Below the pieces are notes generated by a model. It saw only the letters and a list, made by a program, of their open reading frames with translations, searched no databases and was not told where the DNA came from. Made by a program: the position numbers and the translations under genes. From Lachnospiraceae bacterium (GTDB taxonomy: Bacteria > Bacillota > Clostridia > Lachnospirales > Lachnospiraceae): DNA of 10,082 nucleotides. Location of the stretch: the NCBI GenBank assembly GCA_009774345.1, contig VSNR01000158.1, forward strand, positions 1 through 10,082, written 5' to 3'. This document shows positions 1 through 6,528 of this stretch, in pieces (position 1 is the first letter of the stretch; every line of letters begins with the position of its first letter).

Positions 1-70
1 TATTTCCCCTAGCGGTAATCAACATTTCAAGCAATCCCTTCCTCTTGCCGTGTCCACCTTATAGGGTACA
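1..70 (-). mobile_element. End of an IS3-family (IS150-group-like) insertion sequence, running off the window
   Basis: Read on the minus strand from base 70, the sequence begins TGTACCCTATAAGGTGGACA. This has the form of IS3-family (IS150 group) terminal inverted repeats: a TGT start, a CCC-T-TAA block, then GTGGACA. It begins exactly where the histidine kinase frame stops making sense. At the window edge the minus strand reads CTAGGGGAAATA, which could be a Shine-Dalgarno for a transposase ORF beginning just outside; that would make this the left end of the element. Only 70 bases are present, so neither the transposase nor the second inverted repeat and target duplication can be checked. The TIR resemblance is from memory of the family. 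Confidence 0.55.
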
Positions 71-306
71 TTATAGGCATGGATTAGAACTGCCTCCTTA
101 ACGACATCCTCAACGTGTTCATTTGCCTCATGCTGCACATATTCCCGAAGGATGGAGACTTTATGATTAAAAGTTTCTATTCCGTACTTTTTCGTATCAG
201 ACAAACTCTGCCGCATCATTGCAGAGCACAAAAGAAAGAGAATGCCGAAAGCCAACACGGTCATTCCCCCAAATACCTGCCTGTAAATTCTATGAAACAA
301 CTTCAT
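71..306 (-). pseudogene. Sensor histidine kinase, N-terminal fragment disrupted by an IS end
   Basis: This is the start of a membrane sensor kinase. Its ATG (306-304) overlaps the TGA of the upstream response regulator as ATGA, the usual translational coupling of a regulator-kinase operon. About 78 codons are left. A basic start (MKLFHRIYR) is followed by one membrane segment at residues ~11-31 (VFGGMTVLAFGILFLLCSAM) and then the start of an extracytoplasmic sensor region (~32-78, charged, helical). After residue ~78 the frame enters the presumed insertion sequence, runs ~16 foreign codons and stops at TGA 21-19. HAMP, HisKA and HATPase domains are absent from the window. If the insertion is real the kinase is non-functional and the adjacent regulator is orphaned. 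The kinase call rests on position after the regulator and the N-terminal topology, not on catalytic motifs. Confidence 0.65.
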
Positions 307-968
307 TCGTCTGCCTCCAGCCGGTATCCGACTCTGGGAATGGTTCTTATGACCTCCTCAAACCCTAATTTCTTGCGAAGGCGTCCTACATGGGCGTCTA
401 CAGTCCGCGTTTCCCCTTCAAATTCAATCCCCCAGAGCGCACCTAACAGCTGGCTTCTCGTCAGTGCTTTATTTTTATTGCGCGCCAGCATCATCAGACA
501 GTCAAATTCCTTTGGTTTTAGATAGATTTCCTTTCCGTTTTTGGTGACGGTTCGCTTTTCTGTGTGGATTACGACATCTCGGATGTGAATATCCATATCA
601 TAGGCACTGTTTCGTTTTAATACTTTGTCAATTCTGACCAGAAGCTCAAGCATCTCAAAAGGCTTTGTCATATAATCTTCCGCCCCTTCCGTCAATCCTC
701 TCACTTTGTCAGACAGGTCACTTCTTGCTGTGAGAAAAATGACAGGTATTTCGTATTGCCGAAGCTCTGGAAGCAGTGCAAAGCCGTCTTTCCCCGGAAG
801 CATAATATCGACCACCGCACAGCCGTAGTCATGCTGTTTTTCCAGCGCTGCGCTTGCGGTATCCCCGTCAAGAAAAGATGTCACGCGGTATCCAGTTGCC
901 TTCAGGCTCATGCTGATGACGCTGTTGATCGCCTCCTCGTCCTCGATTACCAGAATTTTGATATCCAT
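303..968 (-). CDS. OmpR/PhoB-family response regulator
   Basis: A two-component transcription factor of 221 residues, the normal length for the family. The receiver domain (~2-115) has the acidic pocket E9/D10, phosphoacceptor D54 (VVDIMLPGKDGF), T80 (FLTARSD) and the conserved lysine K102 (MTKPFE). The C-terminal winged helix (~125-221) has the DNA-recognition signature ETRTVDAHVGRLRKKL and the wing IRTIPRVGYRL. The start is taken as ATG 968 because AGGAGGA (983-977) lies 8 bases upstream. A GTG two codons earlier (974) would be only 2 bases from it. It overlaps the downstream kinase by ATGA. A direct repeat over its promoter suggests autoregulation. The protein looks intact although its kinase appears interrupted. 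Which genes it controls cannot be told from sequence. Confidence 0.93.
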   Translation of the reverse strand: MDIKILVIEDEEAINSVISMSLKATGYRVTSFLDGDTASAALEKQHDYGCAVVDIMLPGKDGFALLPELRQYEIPVIFLTARSDLSDKVRGLTEGAEDYMTKPFEMLELLVRIDKVLKRNSAYDMDIHIRDVVIHTEKRTVTKNGKEIYLKPKEFDCLMMLARNKNKALTRSQLLGALWGIEFEGETRTVDAHVGRLRKKLGFEEVIRTIPRVGYRLEADE

Positions 969-991
969 TGCCACAGTCCTCCTACAGTTTT

Positions 992-1035
992 ATTATGCCA
1001 CAAAACAGACAGGTGTGGTGTAACCGATTTGTAAC
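992..1035 (-). promoter_or_regulatory. Candidate regulator promoter with 11-bp-period GTTACA direct repeat
   Basis: On the minus strand GTTACA-AATCG-GTTACA occupies 1035-1019, two identical hexamers 11 bases apart. CATAAT (997-992) is a plausible -10 box. With a 17-base spacer the -35 hexamer would be CACCAC at 1020-1015, a poor match that overlaps the edge of the proximal repeat. Regulators of the OmpR/PhoB family bind tandem direct repeats at 11-bp spacing that replace the -35 element (Pho boxes are the known model), so activation by the adjacent regulator is a reasonable inference. Confidence 0.45.
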
Positions 1036-1039
1036 GAAT

Positions 1040-2596
1040 TTATTCACTCATTTCAATGATACAGCGATGTTTTTTCGTAGTTCTGTCATAACCGATTCCT
1101 ACCAGTAGCACTTGATCGGCGTACTGCTTTGCTTTTTCCAGATAATTGCGGTCTTTGATCTGCGCGATCGCATGTTCACAGGTATCATCTACTTTGAGCT
1201 CGAGTATCATTGCTGGCTTTTGGCTCTTTTTGGGCAGAAACAGATAATCACAATACCCTTTGCCGCTCTTTGCCTCCCGCTCAACGATAAAATCCTTTCG
1301 CGCATACAGATAACACAGCGTTATGACACAGGACAATGCGTTTTCATCATTATATTGCAAAAAAGGAATCTCCCTGTCATGAACATGTTCCAGCAAAGCG
1401 GCTACTTTATCTGAGTCCTGCGCCAATGTCGCTTCTACCATCTGCCGGGAACTGTCCACAATCTCTTTGATTTCCCCCATACTGTCCCACGCAAGCACTC
1501 TTTGGTATTTTTCCATCAGTTCATGATTGGGTATCCGCAGATGCCCGTCATAATAAGCCAGAAACCCAAACACCACCATCGCAGACAATATCTCATCCCT
1601 TGTATTGAGCTGCAATTCCGACGCACTATATCCATTGAGTTCCACTTCAACGGGGATTCCCGCAGTCATTTTTACAAGATCTTCTCTCACGGCTGCGGTA
1701 TTGTGTTCAATGTAATTGGCAATCTCGTTCATCGGCCCCGTCTCCGTCCAATAGTTCAGGCACACACCGCGGGACAATGCCTTCACCACAGAGCGCGGAT
1801 TAAATAAGCTTTCACCATTATGAAGATAATAGCCATCATACCATTTTTTTAATTCCTCAAAGGATACTGTATTCTGATGCTTCTCGCAGAGCATGCGCAC
1901 CTCCTTCTCAGAAAATCCAAAATACCTATCATAAATAGTATCATTTATGAAATTGTATTCATCAAACATATTTAATTCAGACCCACTCGAATATTTGGCT
2001 ACCGGAAGCACTCCTGTCATATATGCAAGTTCCACATAGGGCTGGTCTTTCAACAGATTTTTCAGGAAAGAAAGATAGGCGTGCTTGTCTGCATCTGTCA
2101 TAAATTCCTGATAAAATATACAATCCCACTCGTCAAAAATAAAAATAAAGGATTCCTTGCTATCCCGAAACATCTGGCTCACAGAATGATATTTTTTTCT
2201 GCCAAGCGCCGGAAATGCTTCCAGCAAATCCTCCCGCAGTCCGTCTATAAAAGCGGCAATGTATTCCTGATAGTTCCTGCAAAAATCAGGAAGTCTGCTC
2301 ATATCAGCATAGATCACATTATGATTGTTTTGGTGCTTCTGGCACTCTTTCACATCTGCAATGCGGAGCTGATCAAATAAGGAGGAACTGTCCACTCCCC
2401 TTGTATAATATGCGCCGAGCATCTGCGCATTCATGGATTTGCCAAACCGCCGCGGGCGTGTGATGCACAAATATCCGCTGTTCGTGCCGATTTTGCCGGA
2501 CACTGCATCTATCAACATACTCTTGTCTACGAAAATATCATTTCTCACTGCCTTCTGAAACAACAGATAAGGTTCCTCTGTATTGAAATAATTCAT
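1040..2596 (-). CDS. AAA-ATPase-like / PD-(D/E)XK nuclease family protein (PF09820 + PF08011 type)
   Basis: A protein of ~518 residues, about full length for this family, which is abundant in gut Firmicutes and Bacteroidetes and has no settled function. Residue numbers count from the first of two adjacent ATGs (2599). The N-terminal ATPase part has the characteristic RPRRFGKS P-loop variant (48-55) and a Walker B FIFIFDEWD (151-159). YMTGVLPV (193-200), WYDGYY (253-258) and FNPRSV (266-271) are further family signatures. The C-terminus carries a PD-(D/E)XK core: E440 or E442, D451 in YCDYLFLP, and ILELKV with E467 and K469. All key residues appear present. AGAGG (2607-2603) is 3 bases from the first ATG and 6 from the second (2596), so the second is slightly favoured. 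The gene stands alone behind its own promoter. Defence or mobile-element roles have been suggested for related proteins, but nothing here proves that. Confidence 0.88.
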   Translation of the reverse strand: MNYFNTEEPYLLFQKAVRNDIFVDKSMLIDAVSGKIGTNSGYLCITRPRRFGKSMNAQMLGAYYTRGVDSSSLFDQLRIADVKECQKHQNNHNVIYADMSRLPDFCRNYQEYIAAFIDGLREDLLEAFPALGRKKYHSVSQMFRDSKESFIFIFDEWDCIFYQEFMTDADKHAYLSFLKNLLKDQPYVELAYMTGVLPVAKYSSGSELNMFDEYNFINDTIYDRYFGFSEKEVRMLCEKHQNTVSFEELKKWYDGYYLHNGESLFNPRSVVKALSRGVCLNYWTETGPMNEIANYIEHNTAAVREDLVKMTAGIPVEVELNGYSASELQLNTRDEILSAMVVFGFLAYYDGHLRIPNHELMEKYQRVLAWDSMGEIKEIVDSSRQMVEATLAQDSDKVAALLEHVHDREIPFLQYNDENALSCVITLCYLYARKDFIVEREAKSGKGYCDYLFLPKKSQKPAMILELKVDDTCEHAIAQIKDRNYLEKAKQYADQVLLVGIGYDRTTKKHRCIIEMSE

Positions 2597-2654
2597 CATG
2601 TTCCTCTCTCATATTGTGATATCAATTTAATAAAATTATCTTCTTCGCACTATT

Positions 2655-2683
2655 ATTATATATGATTCATGCAATTCTGTATA
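2655..2683 (-). promoter_or_regulatory. Candidate promoter of the ATPase/nuclease gene
   Basis: On the minus strand, TATACA (2683-2678, 4 of 6 match to TTGACA) is followed after exactly 17 bases by a perfect TATAAT (2660-2655). Transcription would start near 2648, leaving a leader of about 50 bases before the gene. Visual call only. Confidence 0.55.
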
Positions 2684-2718
2684 GTCATTCGCAGCATTCT
2701 ATAAACAAATAACAAACC

Positions 2719-2745
2719 GGGCGCGCAGCGCCTAGCAGTGCTGGC
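2719..2745. repeat. GC-rich dyads upstream of the S51-EAL promoter
   Basis: In an AT-rich intergenic region there is a short GC-rich island. GGCGC-GCA-GCGCC (2720-2732) is a perfect 5-bp stem with a 3-base loop. Immediately next to it GCC-T-AGCA-G-TGCT-GGC (2730-2745) is a palindrome broken by one extra T. The pair lies just upstream of the -35 box at 2754. There is no T-run on either side, so this is not a standard terminator. An operator or activator site is possible but unproven. Confidence 0.35.
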
Positions 2746-2753
2746 AAAGGATA

Positions 2754-2782
2754 TTGCAATATTGCCAAAGGAATGCTAAAAT
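2754..2782 (+). promoter_or_regulatory. Candidate promoter of the S51-EAL fusion gene
   Basis: TTGCAA (2754-2759) and TAAAAT (2777-2782) are separated by exactly 17 bases, each matching 5 of 6 consensus positions or nearly so. Transcription would start near 2789, about 45 bases before the ATG. GGAGG at 2821-2825 lies 8 bases before the start codon and fixes it. Confidence 0.6.
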
Positions 2783-2833
2783 TAAAAGTGTTTTAATACA
2801 TTCTGTGAGAGAGATACAACGGAGGAATATATT

Positions 2834-5338
2834 ATGGTCGTTTTTTTAACCAGCAGCTTTGTGGAATACCAGCCGAAGAAATACGTGCCAAAGCCTGTGG
2901 ACGCCTCCAATGGCTTTGTCGAAAATTTGAAAAGATACTGGCCAGACCATGCCAGATTTCTTGTCTTTGCGTGCGATCCGTCGAATGCCCGGGAAGCCGA
3001 CCATGTGACGGAGGAAATGCACGACGCGTTTTCACTGGCGGGCTTTTTTATTGAGGAAATCAGGTGCTTTGACGACAGGACAATCAAGGCATATCAGGAA
3101 AAAACAGGCTGCTCCGAAGCAGACGCTGCGGGAAACGCGCTAAAGGAGGCGCTGCAATGGGCGGACGTTTTTTATCTCGCAGGGGGTCACGCGCCAACGG
3201 AAAATGCTTTTATGAAACGATGCGGGCTAAAGGAGCTTATACATAACAAGGAGATTTTTGACGGGCTTTTTATCGGCCTTAGCGCGGGAGCAGCGAATGC
3301 CGCAGAGAATGTATACCTGCCGCCGGAGCTTCCGGGGGAGGCAGCAGACCCGGATTTTGTGAAATTCACGGACGGTCTTGGCCTTACCGGAATCAATATT
3401 ATGCCGCATATCGAATATGAGAAGACCGTCATTTTGGACGGCATGAAGTTTGTGGATGAGATTTTGGCGCAGGACAGCCGCGGCAGGGAAATCTACATGA
3501 TTCCTGATGGTGCTTATTTTATCATTAGAAATGGTGTCACGGAGTTTTTTGGCGAGGGTGAGATCATGGAGAATGGCAGAACAAGACCGCTCCATGCCGG
3601 GATTATCCATTCTGACAATGCAAGGCTCAGGTGTGCGTGTTCGGAGCTTGTCAATGAAAGTGCAAGATATTTTCATTCCATCGTAACGGACAGATATGAC
3701 TGTATCATGGAAGTCGATTCAGAGAGCGGAAAAGCTACATTCCTCCATATCGGCGATTTTCTGCTGGAGAGGGGAATCATTCCCATTCATATCGACACCT
3801 TAGAGGAGCTGAACCGCCTGCTGACGGAAAAGCTCGTGGTGCCTGAGGAGCAGCAGCCCTTTTTGGAGCAAAGCACGCTCGAGGTGATTTTGGATGAAAT
3901 CGTGAATAAGCGGGGGTACACAAGGACGGTACATCTGAACACAGGGGATGAAATCAAGGCGTATGATCTGCGTGTCAGGCTGATTGCTGGCGATATAAGG
4001 CGGCTGATGGTCAGCTACACGGACATTTCCATGGTTCTTGACCACGATTGGATGACAGACGAGTATTCCAGACTTGGATTTATTGCCCAAGCGGAGAAAA
4101 TGCTGAAAGAGCCTGAATACCAGAAAGGATATTCTGTCGTCTATGCCAACGTGCAGGGGTTCAAGGCAGTGAATGACCTGCTGGGGCGCCACAGCGGCGA
4201 TATGGTGATTTTCATGACGAGGGACGTTTTGGCAAACTCGCTGCATCCCTTGCTGCTTGCGCGGCTTGAGAGCGACCATTTTGCCCTGATTGTAAAGACA
4301 GAATACCTTACGGGTGACCGCCTTGAGGAAATGTGCCACCAGTGCTACGTGGAGGAGTCCAAGCGGCTACCAATCCTGATCCGGTGCGGTATCTGTCATA
4401 TAGGCGGCGAGGAAGATCTGGATGAACAGGACGGCGGAGACGGGATGAAAATCCAGCGCCTGCTGGACCGCGCGAAACTGGCAGAAAATACACTTGACCC
4501 GTCCCATGGCTGTTATGCCGTATGCGACCAAAAAATGAGCGACGACTATGTGAACCGCAGATGGCTTATTTCGCAGATTGACAATGCGTTCGCCAAAGGA
4601 GAGTTTCAGACGTATTATCAGCCTGTTGTCGATACGATGACAGGGGAAATCGCAAGCGCGGAGGCCCTGATCAGGTGGCGTCATTCGGAGCGTGGGATGA
4701 TTTCCCCGGGGCAGTTTGTGCCGGTGTATGAAAAAGAAGGCTATATCACGAGAATTGACAGCTTTATGGTAAACAGCGTCATCGCCTTTAATTACGATCG
4801 GATGCTCAAAAAACAGAAGGTTGTTCCGTGCGCAGTCAATTTGTCCAGAGTGGATTTTTATGATGTCAGGCTGCTTGAGATGCTCAAAACAAAGCTCGTA
4901 CATCAGATCAATATCAGGGATATGCTAAAGCTGGAGGTAACAGAATCGGCTTACGCGGAACTTGAATCGGATGCGATTTCTTTCCTGAACGAGATGAAAG
5001 CGCTGGGCCTTTCGCTGATGCTGGATGACTTCGGCAGCGGGATGTCCTCGTTCTCGACGCTTGAAAATTTTGAATTTGACATCATCAAGATTGACATGGG
5101 CTTTATCTCGCAGATTGGAAAGGGCGGAAAAGCGGAATCAATCATCAAGCACATTATCGGTCTGTCGCACGACGTCGGCGCAAAGGTCGTGGCAGAGGGC
5201 GTGGAAACCAAGGAGCAGTTTGCGTTTCTACAGTCAGTGAACTGCGACATGATACAGGGGTACTATTTCTACAAACCTATGACCGAGGCGGAATTTGCGA
5301 AGCTTCTGGATAGCTCAGCTATAGCGGATATGAATTGA
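2834..5338 (+). CDS. Peptidase S51 (PepE-like) - PAS-like - degenerate GGDEF - EAL fusion, probable c-di-GMP phosphodiesterase
   Basis: One uninterrupted 834-residue frame, cytosolic (no signal peptide or membrane segment). Residues 1-~255 read as a complete peptidase S51/dipeptidase E domain: opening strand MVVFLTSSF, FYLAGGHAPTENAF (113-126), nucleophile S150 in IGLSAGAANA, E165 15 residues on (PepE's acidic residue has that spacing), and candidate H192 in IMPHIEYEKT. Residues ~275-400 look PAS-like and end in YTDIS. The GGDEF domain (~402-565) keeps YANVQGFKAVNDLLGRHSGD, but the signature is ESDHF (479-483) and so is presumably inactive as a cyclase. The EAL domain (~575-825) has E610-A-L, N669, E701 in LEVTE, DDFGSG (731-736), K752, AEGVE (787-791) and Q808, the full catalytic and metal set. 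Activity as a c-di-GMP phosphodiesterase is therefore likely. The S51 domain may act as a peptide sensor or enzyme. Alternatively the join is a deletion-born chimera. Confidence 0.88.
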   Translation: MVVFLTSSFVEYQPKKYVPKPVDASNGFVENLKRYWPDHARFLVFACDPSNAREADHVTEEMHDAFSLAGFFIEEIRCFDDRTIKAYQEKTGCSEADAAGNALKEALQWADVFYLAGGHAPTENAFMKRCGLKELIHNKEIFDGLFIGLSAGAANAAENVYLPPELPGEAADPDFVKFTDGLGLTGINIMPHIEYEKTVILDGMKFVDEILAQDSRGREIYMIPDGAYFIIRNGVTEFFGEGEIMENGRTRPLHAGIIHSDNARLRCACSELVNESARYFHSIVTDRYDCIMEVDSESGKATFLHIGDFLLERGIIPIHIDTLEELNRLLTEKLVVPEEQQPFLEQSTLEVILDEIVNKRGYTRTVHLNTGDEIKAYDLRVRLIAGDIRRLMVSYTDISMVLDHDWMTDEYSRLGFIAQAEKMLKEPEYQKGYSVVYANVQGFKAVNDLLGRHSGDMVIFMTRDVLANSLHPLLLARLESDHFALIVKTEYLTGDRLEEMCHQCYVEESKRLPILIRCGICHIGGEEDLDEQDGGDGMKIQRLLDRAKLAENTLDPSHGCYAVCDQKMSDDYVNRRWLISQIDNAFAKGEFQTYYQPVVDTMTGEIASAEALIRWRHSERGMISPGQFVPVYEKEGYITRIDSFMVNSVIAFNYDRMLKKQKVVPCAVNLSRVDFYDVRLLEMLKTKLVHQINIRDMLKLEVTESAYAELESDAISFLNEMKALGLSLMLDDFGSGMSSFSTLENFEFDIIKIDMGFISQIGKGGKAESIIKHIIGLSHDVGAKVVAEGVETKEQFAFLQSVNCDMIQGYYFYKPMTEAEFAKLLDSSAIADMN

Positions 5339-5373
5339 ACTTATTGCACCCCGTAGCATTATCCCTGCACCTA

Positions 5374-5382
5374 TGATATAAT
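5374..5382 (+). promoter_or_regulatory. Extended -10 promoter of the YbhB/PEBP gene
   Basis: TGATATAAT gives a perfect TATAAT (5377-5382) with the TGn extension. At 17-base spacing the -35 would be TAGCAT (5354-5359), which is poor, as is common for extended -10 promoters. The start of transcription would be near 5389. GGGGAG (5404-5409) then lies 8 bases before the ATG at 5418. No terminator was seen between the preceding gene's stop (5338) and this promoter. Confidence 0.6.
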
Positions 5383-5417
5383 ACATAGTATTACTACGAA
5401 ATTGGGGAGAAATGATT

Positions 5418-5885
5418 ATGGAATTTACAAATTTAGAATTTGAATGTATTGGCATGGAGAACGGAAGCAAATTTCCTATCGAGTATACCGGGCGAGGACA
5501 GGACATATCGCCGGAATTTATAATGAAAAATTTATCATCCAGCGCAAAGACCCTCGCTGTTACATTGGAAGACTTATCACATCCAATTAAGGATTTTACT
5601 CATTGGATTATATGGAATATTCCTGCCGCTGACAGAATAAAGAAAAATATTCCCGCTGGCAAAGCTGTGCCAATGTTGGGAAATGCCCGCCAAGGAATAG
5701 GATACGGTTTACATCGTTATGCAGGACCGAAGCCGCCGAAAGGGAAAAAACATACATACCGTTTTACAATTTATTCTTTAGATTGTGAAATAAACATAAG
5801 CGCTAATTCCATGAAAAGAAGTTTTCTGAAAAAGGCTGAAAAGCACATTATTCAAAAAGGGAGTATCATTGGCGAATTTGAGTAA
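5418..5885 (+). CDS. YbhB/YbcL-family phosphatidylethanolamine-binding-like protein (PEBP, Raf kinase inhibitor-like)
   Basis: A 155-residue protein, normal length for bacterial PEBP-like proteins. Family signatures in order are DISPEF (29-34), a DPxxP-like stretch EDLSHPIKDFTHW (51-63) running into IIWNIPA, the ligand-pocket loop GYGLHRYAGPKPPKGK (95-110, usually GYxGPxPPxG), and HTYRFTIYSLD (112-122). No signal peptide, so probably cytosolic. The bacterial role is not established; the fold binds small anionic ligands. The start is ATG 5418, 8 bases after GGGGAG; the in-frame ATG at 5412 is only 2 bases from it. The gene has its own promoter and is followed by decayed DNA. Its codon use is more AT-rich than the preceding fusion gene. 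Confidence 0.92.
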   Translation: MEFTNLEFECIGMENGSKFPIEYTGRGQDISPEFIMKNLSSSAKTLAVTLEDLSHPIKDFTHWIIWNIPAADRIKKNIPAGKAVPMLGNARQGIGYGLHRYAGPKPPKGKKHTYRFTIYSLDCEINISANSMKRSFLKKAEKHIIQKGSIIGEFE

Positions 5886-6087
5886 GAAGATAGCAGCAGC
5901 TTATCCTTGGCTGGGGCGGTTACTTTTTTGTGTGATTTATGTATGCAATCAAGATTAACAGAAAGCACGAGGCAGCACAAGACTGCCCCGCTATATTTCT
6001 GCATTATTCTTCTTCCGTGTCGATTTCCAGCTCCGTGCCATCAAGGAAACGGAAATGCAAGAGTCCATCGCATTACGGTATTCTTAA
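5886..6087. other. Non-coding or decayed stretch with two short minus-strand coding remnants
   Basis: No intact gene is visible. Two minus-strand pieces look like former coding sequence. At 6069-6004 a frame reads DGLLHFRFLDGTELEIDTEE then stops; it has the composition of a real C-terminus but I do not recognise it, and it is blocked upstream by a stop at 6075. Near 5965-5920 a frame reads CFLLILIAYINHTKK then stops at TAA, a hydrophobic run with a basic tail like small holin-like toxins, but no start or full length is visible. On the plus strand GGCAG-CACAAGA-CTGCC (5973-5989) could form a weak 5-bp hairpin without a T-run. These readings are low confidence. Confidence 0.3.
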
Positions 6088-6300
6088 CTAAAACAATAAA
6101 CTGATATCCCCATAAATACAGATACGAAGTACTCCAATAAGAATCAAATGGATTGGATAATATAGATAGAAAAACCATTTCCTCCATTTTGCTTTCCCTT
6201 TTTCGCCATTGTATAACTTTAATACCAGATAGACCAGCAAAACACCGATCTGTACCAAAGCGTAAACTTTACTTACAAAAAAGAACGATACTGCCGCAAC
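6088..6300 (-). pseudogene. TraX-family protein, C-terminal remnant
   Basis: A minus-strand frame ending at TAG 6090-6088 encodes about 70 residues that resemble the C-terminus of TraX-family membrane proteins (PF05857 type, associated with conjugative elements). A hydrophobic segment VYALVQIGVLLVYLVL is followed by a basic stretch KGKAKWRKW and then WFFYLYYPIHLILIGVLRI, where the aromatic KW-FY-YYP-HL pattern is the family hallmark. The conserved N-terminal region, normally ~150 or more residues, is absent. Upstream of ~6290 the DNA instead encodes the end of a GHKL kinase in another frame. There is no start codon or ribosome binding site of its own. This is what is left after a deletion. 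Confidence is good for TraX and for the gene being dead. Confidence 0.65.
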
Positions 6301-6416
6301 ATGACTGTTACATGGAACACATCCCCTTTCACTTTTATATTTACACCGCCAAAATATCTCTCTGCCACATCACGCACATTTCTTCCATCAATAAAAACTG
6401 CTTCTTTCTCTTTAAC
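6273..6416 (-). pseudogene. AgrC-type GHKL histidine kinase, C-terminal remnant
   Basis: In a minus-strand frame open from 6416 to the stop at 6275-6273, the residues GRNVRDVAERYFGG followed by VKGDVFHVTVML match the final part of GHKL sensor kinases of the AgrC/quorum-sensing type, where a G-[LR]-xNVRxxAEKYxG motif is followed by a last strand ending FxxxVML. The ATP-binding N and G1 boxes, dimerisation domain and membrane segments are all missing. Immediately upstream (6417-6419) is an in-frame stop, and beyond it the DNA encodes the start of a response regulator. The last codons after VML run into the TraX remnant in a different frame, so both edges look like deletion junctions. Family assignment is by eye from a short segment. 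Confidence 0.5.
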
Positions 6417-6419
6417 TTA

Positions 6420-6528
6420 TCATCACGCTCATTATTTTCATGTAGATGCTGTTTGCAATCAAAAAACTCAGAGAGCGAAACAAGATAAGACCTTATATTT
6501 TTTCATCATCACACACCGCAATTTTTAT
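6420..6528 (-). pseudogene. AgrA/LytTR-type response regulator, N-terminal remnant with lost start codon
   Basis: On the minus strand, from 6528, the frame reads I-K-I-A-V-C-D-D-E-K-I then TAA. KIAVCDDEK is the typical first strand and acidic pocket of AgrA/LytTR-type response regulators. The codon where ATG would be expected is ATA, with GGAGG (6545-6541) upstream. After the stop a second frame (from 6490) continues with SYLVSLSEFFD, which fits the first receiver helix, so one frameshift has also occurred. The phosphoacceptor region and the LytTR domain are missing; the DNA passes into the end of a GHKL kinase. In this family regulator and kinase genes are normally adjacent, so one deletion could have joined them. 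Dead gene. Confidence 0.5.

Noticed and set aside
115..525. 136-codon plus-strand frame
   Set aside because: Opposite the kinase fragment and response regulator, both supported by motifs and coupling.
3227..3676. 149-codon minus-strand frame
   Set aside because: Antisense to the S51 domain; composition is that of a reverse-complement reading.
3800..4339. 179-codon minus-strand frame
   Set aside because: Antisense shadow of the PAS/GGDEF part of the fusion gene, with no family signature.
4367..4903. Long open frame (178 codons) on the minus strand
   Set aside because: It lies wholly antisense to the EAL domain, whose motifs are unmistakable; no ribosome binding site or recognisable protein.
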